In this document: positions 16,401-22,706 of the stretch, in pieces | Position numbering within the stretch: the first letter of the stretch is position 1 | Layout: every line of letters starts with the position of its first letter | The notes under the pieces: model-generated | What the model was told of the DNA's origin: nothing | Databases searched by the model: none | Seen by the model: the letters and a program-made list of their open reading frames with translations, nothing else | IMG/VR virus record: IMGVR_UViG_3300024999_000283 | Location: 1 to 31,346 of that record | Length of the DNA: 31,346 nt | Source of the DNA: a virus | Direction: 5' to 3' (one strand) | Made by a program: the position numbers and the translations under genes

Positions 16401-16491
16401 AGCAGATGGTTTTGAACAGATTGATGAGAAAGAAAATATATTATCATCATGGGTAGTAGTTAAACAAAAAGAGGAGGAATTACAATCCTAA
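13408..16491 (+). CDS. dnaE: DNA polymerase III alpha subunit, DnaE type, 1027 aa
   Basis: Replicative family C polymerase. The PHP domain is at the N-terminus with TYHLHTELSLLD (residues 7-18), CFSEHGN and CGTDTHAL. The palm carries FGNCRGSVGGSTIAFIL and the catalytic IGDIDMDFS with Asp 387, 389 and 391. MHPAGMIAS and SYMFGFNHSTGYSM further along match conserved finger regions. PolC-type exonuclease insertions are absent, so it is DnaE-like; at 1027 residues it is somewhat shorter than typical bacterial DnaE, mainly at the C-terminus. Start chosen at the ATG overlapping the homing endonuclease stop; GGGCGG is a weak ribosome binding site. The 3' end overlaps the next gene by 7 nt. Confidence 0.9.
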   Translation: MKDNYVTYHLHTELSLLDSCTNFKLYVDKAVELGQKAICFSEHGNVYNNVEKKIYCDKNNIKYIHGCEVYLTETLDEKVRDNFHTILISRNFEGVKEINKLIDISTQDDHMYYKNRISFDEFLNVSNNIICISACLASPLNRLEETNPYYEKLLHKYDYYEIQPHVHSEDQKLYNKKLYELSLKYSKPLICGTDTHALNSYKEECRSILQKSKKIEYGDEDKYDLTYKSYEEVVEMFKQQNVLPESIYLEAINNTNVMADSVSEYNLDFSFKYPKLYDNEEEVLKKLINTKYKYKVKKGIIPKDKIYKTNMLEEFRVFKKIGMIGFMLFMSELATWCRENNIPFGNCRGSVGGSTIAFILDIIDLDPVKWNTVFSRFANEDRIEIGDIDMDFSPSQRELVYNYIIDRFGSDYTSYILAIGTMAEKGTIDAIGRALNIPIPVVSKIKEDYEKDPEETKLKNPDLFYYFDGLLNTAVSQSMHPAGMIASPISLPDNYGTVWKDGKRILCINMEEVHEVSLVKYDILGLKNIEIIKDTCEFIGAPYPLSHEIDWEDKKVWDDIITSPVAIFQFEGNFAFDLLKRYIPLKINDLSLVNACLRPSGASYRDRLIAREFNKNPSELIDNLLKDNNGFLVFQEDCIAFLQQICGLSGSEADNVRRAIGRKQKDRIEEALPKILEGYCGKSDKPREISELEAKEFLDIIESASSYMFGFNHSTGYSMIGYLCGYYRYYYPLEFITAYLNNANNEDDIRDGTELAKLKGIKISPIKFRYSKAKYFPDKETNTIYKGIGSIKFCNEDNGSKLYELRDKKYDTFYDAMTDILSTGINSKQLDILVKLNFFSEFAKSKKILRFIELYGIINSAKQLSKDKVTKFNINVDIIIKYSRQTEKKFILSDNAKILEELWEEIPNKSINIKDRIRTEVEFLGYPGTKSSEISKEYAMVVDINTKYKNPVVTLYEMNSGNKEIIKIKNKQFNLNPFELYDVIKTKDRKREKKWKKTADGFEQIDEKENILSSWVVVKQKEEELQS

Positions 16492-17015
16492 GTTACTATA
16501 AATACACAGACAAGCAAAAAGAAGAATTACTAAAATCAATTGTAATACTTGTAGATACTCGTGAACAGTCATGGAATCATATCGCCAAATATTTTGATGA
16601 AAAGAAAATACCTTATAAAGTAAAGAAATTAAACTATGCTGATTTCTCATACTATATCCCAAAGAATGACGAACTTAATATACCTCGTGATATGTATATG
16701 GATCAAATTATTGCTGTTGAGAGGAAGGGTTCTCTAGAAGAATTGTCTGGTAATTTCTCAAATGATAGAGATAGATTTGAAAAAGAACTAAGTCTCTACA
16801 AAGGTAAAATGCACCTACTAATTGAAAATTCTTCATACGATGACATCTACAACAATAATTATAAAACTCAGTATAATAAGAAGTCATATATGGGAAGTCT
16901 ACATAGTTTTGCATTGAGATATGATTTATCGGTTATGTTCATGCCCAAGAATGAATGTAGTGGAGTTTATATATTCTGTGTTTGTTATTATCATCTTAAA
17001 AGTTTATTGCATTAA
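16485..17015 (+). CDS. ERCC4-type nuclease, 176 aa, apparent ATC start
   Basis: ERCC4/XPF-family nuclease core: VDTREQSW (residues 23-30), LNYADFSYYI, and IAVERKGSLEELSGNF with the catalytic ERK at 79-81, followed by RDRFEKEL. Such proteins cut branched or flapped DNA. GGAGG lies 7 nt before ATC at 16485. The frame opens after TAA at 16461 and contains no ATG, GTG or TTG before the DTREQ motif; the first ATG is at residue 70, inside the catalytic domain. An AUC start inside the last codons of the polymerase gene is therefore the most economical reading. Last gene of the replication operon, just before promoter P3. Confidence 0.75.
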   Translation: MLSYYKYTDKQKEELLKSIVILVDTREQSWNHIAKYFDEKKIPYKVKKLNYADFSYYIPKNDELNIPRDMYMDQIIAVERKGSLEELSGNFSNDRDRFEKELSLYKGKMHLLIENSSYDDIYNNNYKTQYNKKSYMGSLHSFALRYDLSVMFMPKNECSGVYIFCVCYYHLKSLLH

Positions 17016-17033
17016 ATCAATAAATAAAATTAT

Positions 17034-17062
17034 TTGACTTACTATTCCCCACATGCTATAAT
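17034..17062 (+). promoter_or_regulatory. promoter P3, sigma-A type
   Basis: TTGACT, 17 bp, TATAAT in the gap after the ERCC4-type nuclease: 5/6 and 6/6 hexamer matches with ideal spacing. The -35 entry TTATTTGACT resembles that of P2. It would drive the small paralogous genes and possibly the ribonucleotide reductase operon. Confidence 0.8.
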
Positions 17063-17150
17063 ATTCACAGGAAGTAAACAAATCTCAAAACTATATTCAA
17101 CTTAACGGATTATAATTTATACTAATGTAAAGGAGGTGAAAACAAACAAA

Positions 17151-17300
17151 ATGAACACTCAAAAAGTTATCAATCGTATTGACGGAGTATGGACTACGTG
17201 TGATTCCACAGAATACAACTCCCAAGACACAGCAAATTTCATGTTCAGCAAAAATCGTGAAACCAATGTTACTACATACTTTAAGAAAATCGGTGAATAA
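17151..17300 (+). CDS. small protein, 49 aa, paralog of the 17429 gene
   Basis: AAAGGAGGTGA precedes the ATG by 10-11 nt. The sequence has IDGVWTTCDSTEYN, which lines up with RDGDWIQCSSEEYN in the gene at 17429 (shared D-G-x-W-x2-C-x-S-x-E-Y-N, then T-N and Y-x-K-K). Both probably fold as a tiny beta-rich unit. Under a strong promoter, so likely abundant early. Function unknown. Confidence 0.65.
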   Translation: MNTQKVINRIDGVWTTCDSTEYNSQDTANFMFSKNRETNVTTYFKKIGE

Positions 17301-17329
17301 TTGACACAAATATCAGTCATAATTAACAT
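17301..17329 (+). promoter_or_regulatory. weaker promoter candidate
   Basis: A perfect TTGACA begins right after the stop of the 17151 gene, with TAACAT (4/6) 17 bp downstream. If active it would transcribe the hairpin at 17351 and the ATT-start gene. The poor -10 box makes this tentative. Confidence 0.35.
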
Positions 17330-17350
17330 ACTTAAAGCATAAAATAAAAT

Positions 17351-17407
17351 GTAGCAAGAGTTTGATTACACACAGATTAATTATAATACTAATCAAATTC
17401 TTGCTAC
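17351..17407 (+). repeat. inverted repeat, 18-bp arms, in the 5' leader of the 17429 gene
   Basis: Left arm 17351-17368 (GTAGCAAGAGTTTGATTA) pairs with right arm 17390-17407 along all 18 positions with one G-U wobble; the loop is 21 nt. The ribosome binding site of the ATT-start gene begins about 9 nt after the stem. No U-tract follows, so it is not a standard terminator. It may be an RNA control element or an RNase III-type processing site. Confidence 0.7.
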
Positions 17408-17428
17408 AATCAAAAGAGGTGATTACAT

Positions 17429-17626
17429 ATTAAAATTTTACATGGTAGAGACGGAGATTGGATTCAATGTAGTTCCGAAGAGTACAATAAAAATTATACC
17501 GACAAGACTAATTACTACGCATTCATTGTAGATCAAGACACTAATAAAGGACATTATTATAAAAAGGTAAGAATTGAAGTTTTTGATAAAGAATCAGAAA
17601 TTAAGAATGAAAGGATGGAAGATTAA
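17429..17626 (+). CDS. small protein, 65 aa, apparent ATT start
   Basis: GAGGTGAT (complementary to the 16S tail) is followed, 9 nt after GAGG, by ATT. The frame begins just after an in-frame TGA at 17420, so only TTA, CAT and ATT codons are available ahead of the conserved block; the sole in-frame ATG is three codons before the end. The block RDGDWIQCSSEEYN matches the paralog at 17151, which has a normal ATG at about the same distance from this block. That supports both the gene and the ATT start. The C-terminus adds a charged KESEIKNERMED tail. Function unknown. Confidence 0.65.
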   Translation: MKILHGRDGDWIQCSSEEYNKNYTDKTNYYAFIVDQDTNKGHYYKKVRIEVFDKESEIKNERMED

Positions 17627-17629
17627 AGT

Positions 17630-17836
17630 TTGGTTAGTTTTGGATTATGTTCTCGTGACATTTGTGAAAAATCTAATGAATGTAAAAGATATTTAAATAG
17701 GGACTCTCCCAATGCAAATCCAGTTTATTTTAGATTCAAAAATATTTGTAGTGAAAGTAATGAATATCAATGGTTGATAAAAGTAGAGTCTAGTGACTTA
17801 ATTCCAAAAGAAGAAGGTGATACACAATCTATATAA
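17630..17836 (+). CDS. small Cys-rich protein, 68 aa
   Basis: TTG start with GGAAG about 8 nt before it, three bases after the previous stop. The N-terminal CSRDICEKSNEC (C-x4-C-x5-C) followed by KRY resembles tiny phage zinc-binding proteins. A further Cys lies in KNICSES. It overlaps the next gene by 10 nt in another frame. Function unknown. Confidence 0.55.
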   Translation: MVSFGLCSRDICEKSNECKRYLNRDSPNANPVYFRFKNICSESNEYQWLIKVESSDLIPKEEGDTQSI

Positions 17837-18075
17837 ATAATATATCTCTAGAAGGCATTGATTTTAATAAATATATAGTCATAAAACAAGAGGATTTATA
17901 TAAATATACTTCTGAGCAAGATCAAATTGATTTAGCAAGGATTATTAAAAATATTAGAGTTAGTAGAGTTAAGTTTAATAAGAAACCTAGCAATAAGTAT
18001 TTAGTTATAAATATTGATGAGGATTATGCAGGAGATGTTATTGAGATTTTGAAGAAGAATAATCATTGGGGATAA
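17827..18075 (+). CDS. hypothetical protein, 82 aa, apparent ATC start
   Basis: AAGAAGGTGA ends 6 nt before ATC at 17827. The frame starts after an in-frame TGA within that same site and has no ATG, GTG or TTG until a TTG near the C-terminus, so no ordinary start can produce the protein. It reads as a soluble protein: IYINNISLEGIDFN, charged DLARIIKNIRVSRVKF, then a beta strand KYLVINIDEDYAGDV. Function unknown. Its place in a packed operon supports a real gene. Confidence 0.55.
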   Translation: MYINNISLEGIDFNKYIVIKQEDLYKYTSEQDQIDLARIIKNIRVSRVKFNKKPSNKYLVINIDEDYAGDVIEILKKNNHWG

Positions 18076-18095
18076 GGGAAGTAGGTGATTATATA

Positions 18096-18269
18096 ATGAC
18101 AATGAATTATGGAGATATGGATATCTTAGACATCGTAAGAGAAATTAAAGTGTTACTAGATAAATTTTCTGGAAGTATTAGTAAAACCGAAATTGAACAA
18201 ATAAGAATATTATCAAACAATTTAAGCAAAGAATGTGGAAATATTTTATATGATTGGAGTAAGTGTTAA
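18096..18269 (+). CDS. hypothetical protein, 57 aa
   Basis: The ATG at 18096 follows GTAGGTGAT with good spacing; the earlier in-frame ATG at 18066 precedes that site and overlaps the upstream gene. Helical and amphipathic (DILDIVREIKVLLDKF; TEIEQIRILSNNL), suggesting a helical bundle or dimer. Function unknown. Confidence 0.6.
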   Translation: MTMNYGDMDILDIVREIKVLLDKFSGSISKTEIEQIRILSNNLSKECGNILYDWSKC

Positions 18270-18331
18270 CTTAAAATAATCTTTTCTTGGGATAAATGTA
18301 AATATAAAAATAAAAATATTGGAGGATACAT

Positions 18332-18526
18332 ATGGTATTATATTCAAATGATTGCCCTAAATGTAAAATACTAAAATTTAAACTAGATAGTAAAAACATC
18401 CAATATAAATTATGTTCTGATATAGACACAATGACATCAAAAGGTTTTCAATCAATGCCAATGTTAGAGGTAGAAGATAAAACTATGAATTATTTAGACG
18501 CAATAAATTGGGTAAAGGAGCAATAA
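18332..18526 (+). CDS. NrdH-like glutaredoxin, 64 aa
   Basis: Short thioredoxin-fold redoxin: strand MVLYSN followed by the redox motif DCPKCKILK (Cys 8 and 11), then SMPMLEVEDK, which supplies the cis-Pro strand, and YLDAINWVKEQ as the last helix. GGAGG precedes the ATG. It ends two bases before the NrdD start, so it is probably the electron donor for that reductase. Some class III reductases are known to use thioredoxin- or NrdH-type redoxins instead of formate; the same is inferred here from gene order. Confidence 0.75.
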   Translation: MVLYSNDCPKCKILKFKLDSKNIQYKLCSDIDTMTSKGFQSMPMLEVEDKTMNYLDAINWVKEQ

Positions 18527-18528
18527 TA

Positions 18529-20433
18529 TTGGATATTAGATTAAAACTTAACAAAAATTTTGTAGCTTGCTTAAATAAAATGGAACAAAAATATGGAGAA
18601 AAATTTGAGCGTATTAATGGATTTCATAATGAAAACTTAAATTTCAATTCTTTTATTGATAATTTTATAGATAGTAAAACCGTTGCCGATGTTAGTATTG
18701 ACGCAAATGCTAATAGTAGTACAAAAGATATTAATACATTAAAATCAGATATGACAAAACCTCATCTAAAACTTCTTTCATTCAATAAAATTTTCTATGA
18801 AATTACTAAAAAATATGGATTAGCAACAGCAGAAGAATGGTTAGAATCAGAATGGAATGGTGATTATTACTTACATAATGCCACAACAAGTACATATTTA
18901 CCATACTGCTATGCTTATGACTTAGATCAAATTGTAGAAAAAGGATTATATTTCATTGATAAATTCAAATCCACTCCTGCAAAACATTTAACAACATATA
19001 ATGACCATGTATTAGAGTTTATTAGTTGGACTGCCAATCGTAGTTCTGGTGCAGTTGGTCTACCAAGTTATTTAGTATATTCATATTATTATTGGAACAA
19101 TGATGTAAAAAACAATTTCTTTTTAAAAGACCCTGAATATTATAGAGAGCAATGTTTTCAGAAATTTATATATGATTTAAATCAACCATATTTACGTGTT
19201 ACAGAGTGTGGTTTTACTAACATCTCAATTATGGATAAAAATTATTTAGCAGAATTGTTTGGTGCAAGACAATTTCCTGATGGAGAATTTGTAATTGATC
19301 ATATTGATGGAATTATTGAACATCAAAAAGTATTCATGGAAGTGACTGCTAAAATTAGAGAAAAGCTAATGATGACATTCCCTGTATTAACATATTCATT
19401 ATTGTTCCAAGAAGGCAAATTTGTTGATGAAGAGTTTGCTAGATGGTGTAATAAACATAATATGAAATGGTTTGATAGTAATTTTTATGTTGGCAATGAT
19501 GTTACAACCCTCTCAAATTGTTGCAGACTATTAAGCAATACTTCTAAATTAAATGGATTTATCAATAGTATTGGAGGAACTTCTCTTTCCGTTGGTAGTG
19601 TTCAAGTTAATACAACTAATTTACGTAGAATTGCATTATTATCTAACAAAAATAAAGAAAAATATATCAACATTTTATCAAAAAGAATTAATTTAAGTAT
19701 TAAGGTATTAGATGTGGTAAGAAATATTATCAAGAGAAACATTGAGAAAGGACTACTTCCAAACTATACCTATGGGCTTGTAAAGATGGAGAATCAATAT
19801 AATACTTTAGGTATTACAGCAATGTATGAAGCAATTAGAGATATGGGATTAATTCAAGAAGATGCTTTTGGTAGTAATTCTTATACAGATGAAGGATTGG
19901 ATTTTGCTACAAAAATTCTTAGAACTATTAATGAAATCAAAGATAGCTATAGTTTTGATTATAGTATAAACGTCGAGGCTGTACCTGCCGAACGTGCAAA
20001 TTCAATTCTATGTACTAAAGATAATCTACTATATCCAGAATTTGAACAAGATTTTCTTTATAGTAATCAATGGATACCATTAATGGAAAATAGTACAATT
20101 CAAGAAAAAATAAAACTTGGTGCTGTATTGGATAAAGAATGTGGGGGAGGACAGATCCTTCATGTAAATTTACAAGGCAAATTTGCTAGTGAAGAACAAT
20201 CATGGGATATGTTAAATCATTTAGCTAATTCAGGTATAATTTACTTCGCTTATAATGTTCAAATATCTGTATGTGATGAAGGACATGGATTCTTTGGAAA
20301 TATTTGTCCAATAGAAGGAAAACAAGTTCAAGATGTCTTCAGTAGGATTGTTGGGTATCTTGTTCCTACACAATCATATAGCAAAGAACGTAAACAAGAA
20401 TTTGATAAACGTAAATGGTTCTTATTAGATTAA
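18529..20433 (+). CDS. nrdD: anaerobic (class III) ribonucleotide reductase, NrdD, 634 aa
   Basis: TTG start at 18529, 8 nt after AAAGGAG (an upstream in-frame TTG at 18508 precedes that site). Reduces ribonucleotides to deoxyribonucleotides by a glycyl radical mechanism. Visible motifs: ANRSSGAVGLPSYLVYSYYYW, RVTECGFTNISIMD-x5-AELFG, and the C-terminal glycyl radical loop FSRIVGYL with Gly 609, ending KERKQEFDKRKW. Just before it lies the usual metal site, here CDEGHGFFGNICPIEGK. Relatives known to me have CPxCGK at that point; the second Cys is Glu 596 in this protein. No ATP-cone is apparent at the N-terminus. Operon with NrdH-like and NrdG. Confidence 0.9.
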   Translation: MDIRLKLNKNFVACLNKMEQKYGEKFERINGFHNENLNFNSFIDNFIDSKTVADVSIDANANSSTKDINTLKSDMTKPHLKLLSFNKIFYEITKKYGLATAEEWLESEWNGDYYLHNATTSTYLPYCYAYDLDQIVEKGLYFIDKFKSTPAKHLTTYNDHVLEFISWTANRSSGAVGLPSYLVYSYYYWNNDVKNNFFLKDPEYYREQCFQKFIYDLNQPYLRVTECGFTNISIMDKNYLAELFGARQFPDGEFVIDHIDGIIEHQKVFMEVTAKIREKLMMTFPVLTYSLLFQEGKFVDEEFARWCNKHNMKWFDSNFYVGNDVTTLSNCCRLLSNTSKLNGFINSIGGTSLSVGSVQVNTTNLRRIALLSNKNKEKYINILSKRINLSIKVLDVVRNIIKRNIEKGLLPNYTYGLVKMENQYNTLGITAMYEAIRDMGLIQEDAFGSNSYTDEGLDFATKILRTINEIKDSYSFDYSINVEAVPAERANSILCTKDNLLYPEFEQDFLYSNQWIPLMENSTIQEKIKLGAVLDKECGGGQILHVNLQGKFASEEQSWDMLNHLANSGIIYFAYNVQISVCDEGHGFFGNICPIEGKQVQDVFSRIVGYLVPTQSYSKERKQEFDKRKWFLLD

Positions 20434-20447
20434 GAGAGGTATTTTAG

Positions 20448-20927
20448 ATGTGGATTAAAAACATAATGAATGAGAATTTCCAAGACTATAAAAAAACATC
20501 AATGATGATAGCAACTTGTAAATGTGATTGGAAATGTGCCATAGAAGGAGAATTTGACATTTCAGTTTGTCAAAACTCTGAATTAGCAAATCAGAAAAAT
20601 ATTGAGGTATCTATTAAATCTATTATAAATAGATACCTCAATAACCCCATTACCCAAGCTATAGTTATTGGTGGATTAGAACCTATGCTACAATTTGATG
20701 AAGTTTTAGAATTTATAGATGCATTTAGATTGGTATCTGAGGATGATATAGTTATTTATACTGGTTATTATCCTAATGAGTTAATAAATAAATTGTGTAA
20801 ATTAGTTAAACATAAAAACATTATAGTTAAATTCGGCAGATATAAAGAAAATAGTAGCAAGGTGTTTGATGATGCATTGGGTGTTTGGTTGTCATCAAAT
20901 AATCAATATGGAATAAAAATAAGTTAG
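20448..20927 (+). CDS. nrdG: anaerobic reductase activating enzyme, NrdG, 159 aa
   Basis: Radical-SAM activase that makes the glycyl radical on NrdD. The cluster region is ATCKCDWKCAIEG with Cys 24, 26 and 30, then VCQNS with Cys 41. The classical C-x3-C-x2-C spacing is not present: C26-x3-C30 is followed by Glu at the third position, and the third ligand may be Cys 41 (inference from similar divergent activases). The VIGGLEPMLQFDEVLEFI segment matches the GGEP SAM-binding motif, and DDIVIYTGYYP is also typical. GAGAGGT precedes the ATG. A perfect 16-bp inverted repeat lies inside the coding region. Confidence 0.8.
   Translation: MWIKNIMNENFQDYKKTSMMIATCKCDWKCAIEGEFDISVCQNSELANQKNIEVSIKSIINRYLNNPITQAIVIGGLEPMLQFDEVLEFIDAFRLVSEDDIVIYTGYYPNELINKLCKLVKHKNIIVKFGRYKENSSKVFDDALGVWLSSNNQYGIKIS
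20600..20643 (+). repeat. perfect 16-bp inverted repeat inside nrdG
   Basis: 20600-20615 (TATTGAGGTATCTATT) and 20628-20643 are exact reverse complements with a 12-nt loop, all within codons for IEVSIKSIINRYLNN. Such perfection in coding sequence is unlikely by chance. It could be an RNA control or processing element, or a protein binding site. Confidence 0.75.
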
Positions 20928-20942
20928 AAGGAGAAGAGAAAA

Positions 20943-21740
20943 ATCGAGAGATTTTGTGAAATATGTAATAGTAATAAAGGTGTTAGATTTAATGAAAAAT
21001 TAAATAAAAATATCTGTAAAAGACATTATTGGCAATTATGGAAATTTGGAAATATATTACCGATTAAAGATAAAATAAAACATATTTGTGAAGTTTGTGG
21101 TAGTGATACACAAGTTGGTTGCATAGCAGATAAATATTATTGCAGAAGACATTATCAACAAATGAAAACATTTGGTTATACAAAACAGAGAACTAATAGA
21201 GATTTAAATGAAATAGTTTTACATGATACATATGCTGAAATAGTTTTATATGATGAAAATCAAATAGAAGAAGCAAGATCCCCGATAGACCTAGAAGATG
21301 TAGAAAATTGTAAAATTCATAGATGGAATTTAACTGTAGAAAAATATGTTACTAATCACACTGTAGGAAGATTACATAATTATGTAATGAATTTTGATCC
21401 TCCGGAAGACAAATCTAAAGTTGTCAATCATATAGATAGAGACAGAAAAAATTGTAGAAAATATAATCTTGAAATTACTACATATCAAGTAAATGGTATT
21501 AATAAAGGAAAACAGTCAAATAATACTTCTGGATTTCCTGGAGTATCTTGGGACAAATCAAAAAATAAATGGGAAACCTATATAAAATTGAACGGCAAGA
21601 AGAAATTTCTAGGTTATTATATTGACATAGAAGATGCCGTTAAAGCAAGACAGGAAGGAGAAGTGAAATATTTTGGTGCAGTAGTTAATAGAGATAATGA
21701 TGTAAATACTATCTTTAAAAACAAATCATTAAATAATTAA
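20943..21740 (+). CDS. HNH-AP2 homing endonuclease, 265 aa, apparent ATC start
   Basis: Two zinc-type modules open the protein: C5-x2-C8 ... C25-x2-H28 (CEIC, ICKRHYWQL) and C49-x2-C52 ... C67-x2-H70 (CEVC, YCRRHYQQM). An HNH domain follows at about 145-176 (GRLHNYV, VVNHIDRDRKNCRKYNLEI) and an AP2 DNA-binding domain at about 195-244 (SGFPGVSWDKSKNKWETYI, FLGYY). The frame opens directly after the nrdG TAG, and the only plausible start ahead of the first Cys module is ATC at 20943, 9 nt after AAGGAG; the first ATG comes after both zinc modules. Free-standing between nrdG and dut. Confidence 0.75.
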   Translation: MERFCEICNSNKGVRFNEKLNKNICKRHYWQLWKFGNILPIKDKIKHICEVCGSDTQVGCIADKYYCRRHYQQMKTFGYTKQRTNRDLNEIVLHDTYAEIVLYDENQIEEARSPIDLEDVENCKIHRWNLTVEKYVTNHTVGRLHNYVMNFDPPEDKSKVVNHIDRDRKNCRKYNLEITTYQVNGINKGKQSNNTSGFPGVSWDKSKNKWETYIKLNGKKKFLGYYIDIEDAVKARQEGEVKYFGAVVNRDNDVNTIFKNKSLNN

Positions 21741-21758
21741 TTGGAGGAATACAAAAAT

Positions 21759-22190
21759 ATGAATATTAAAATCAAATACCACTCAAAAGAGATTGATAAA
21801 ATTACAAACATTGAAGGTAAATCAGATTGGTTTGACCTAAGATCAGCAGAAAATATCTCCCTAAAAGCAGGAGAATTCAAACTAATTTCTCTTGGAGTGT
21901 CAATGGAATTGCCGGAAGGATATGAAGCTTATATTGTACCTCGTTCAAGCACATATAAAGCTTTTGGTATTATTCAAACTAATCATCAAGCTGTAATTGA
22001 CGAATCGTATAAAGGGAATAATGATATCTGGAAATATCCTGCTTATGCATTAAGAGACACAGACATTAAAATTAATGATCGTATTTGTCAATTTAGGATT
22101 CAAAAGAAAATGCCAAAAGTAATATTTGAAGAAGTTGATTTTCTTAATAATAAAGATAGAAATGGATTAGGGAGTACAGGAAGGGCTTAA
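21759..22190 (+). CDS. dut: dUTPase, 143 aa
   Basis: Hydrolyses dUTP to dUMP and pyrophosphate. All five trimeric dUTPase motifs are present: WFDLRSA (24-30), [12 protein letters not shown] (60-71), [12 protein letters not shown] (75-86, catalytic Asp 81), DRICQFRI (107-114) and NGLGSTGRA at the end, where the usual aromatic residue of motif 5 is missing. An insert after motif 3 ([14 protein letters not shown]) is seen in other phage enzymes. The start is the ATG at 21759 after TTGGAGGA, not the TTG at 21741. The stop codon lies in the loop of a hairpin. Confidence 0.9.
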   Translation: MNIKIKYHSKEIDKITNIEGKSDWFDLRSAENISLKAGEFKLISLGVSMELPEGYEAYIVPRSSTYKAFGIIQTNHQAVIDESYKGNNDIWKYPAYALRDTDIKINDRICQFRIQKKMPKVIFEEVDFLNNKDRNGLGSTGRA

Positions 22191-22205
22191 TTGCCTTTCC
22201 TGTAC
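22174..22205 (+). other. hairpin over the dUTPase stop codon
   Basis: GTACAGGAAGGGC (22174-22186) pairs with GCCTTTCCTGTAC (22193-22205): 13 bp with one G-U pair. The TTAATT loop contains the dUTPase TAA. There is no U-tract. The loop sequence matches that of the hairpin at 526. Confidence 0.65.
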
Positions 22206-22229
22206 CCTCACAGAAAGGAGCAACTACAA

Positions 22230-22706
22230 ATGCAAATAATAAATTGGGATGATTATTTCATGTCAGTAGCATACATATCATCATTACGTAGTAAAGATCC
22301 AAGAACACAAGTTGGTGCTTGTATAGTGGATAAAAATCATCGAATCATATCAACTGGTTATAATGGCATGTCTAACAATTGCAATGATTCAGAAATGCCT
22401 TGGGAATCAAAAGAAGGATTAGAAAGTAAATATCTATATGTAGTACATAGTGAACTCAATGCAATACTTTATGCAAAAAATGATTTAAATGGATGTATTC
22501 TTTATTCTACATTATTTCCTTGCAATGAATGTGCTAAAACAATTGTTCAATCTGGAATATCTGAAGTCGTATATCTGAGTGATAAATACAAGGATATGGA
22601 ACAAACAATTGCTTCTAGATTTATTCTAAATATGGCAGGAGTAAAATATAGACAATTGGTTAGTGATATTAAAATTGAAATAAAATTACATGATAATTTA
22701 GAATAA
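22230..22706 (+). CDS. dCMP deaminase, 158 aa
   Basis: Zinc deaminase converting dCMP to dUMP for dTTP synthesis. The metal and catalytic motifs are VVHSELNAIL (His 73, Glu 75) and PCNECAK (Cys 98 and 101); VGACIVDKNHRIISTGYNG near 28-46 is the typical substrate loop, and MSNNCNDSE corresponds to the regulatory/extra metal region of this family. The start is the ATG at 22230 after GAAAGGAG. Directly after dUTPase, so dUMP production from both sources is clustered. No thymidylate synthase is visible in the window. Confidence 0.9.
   Translation: MQIINWDDYFMSVAYISSLRSKDPRTQVGACIVDKNHRIISTGYNGMSNNCNDSEMPWESKEGLESKYLYVVHSELNAILYAKNDLNGCILYSTLFPCNECAKTIVQSGISEVVYLSDKYKDMEQTIASRFILNMAGVKYRQLVSDIKIEIKLHDNLE

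Noticed and set aside
20943-21161. Starting the HNH-AP2 protein at the first ATG (21162)
   Set aside because: This would discard two intact zinc modules, with a strong ribosome binding site correctly placed before the ATC at 20943.
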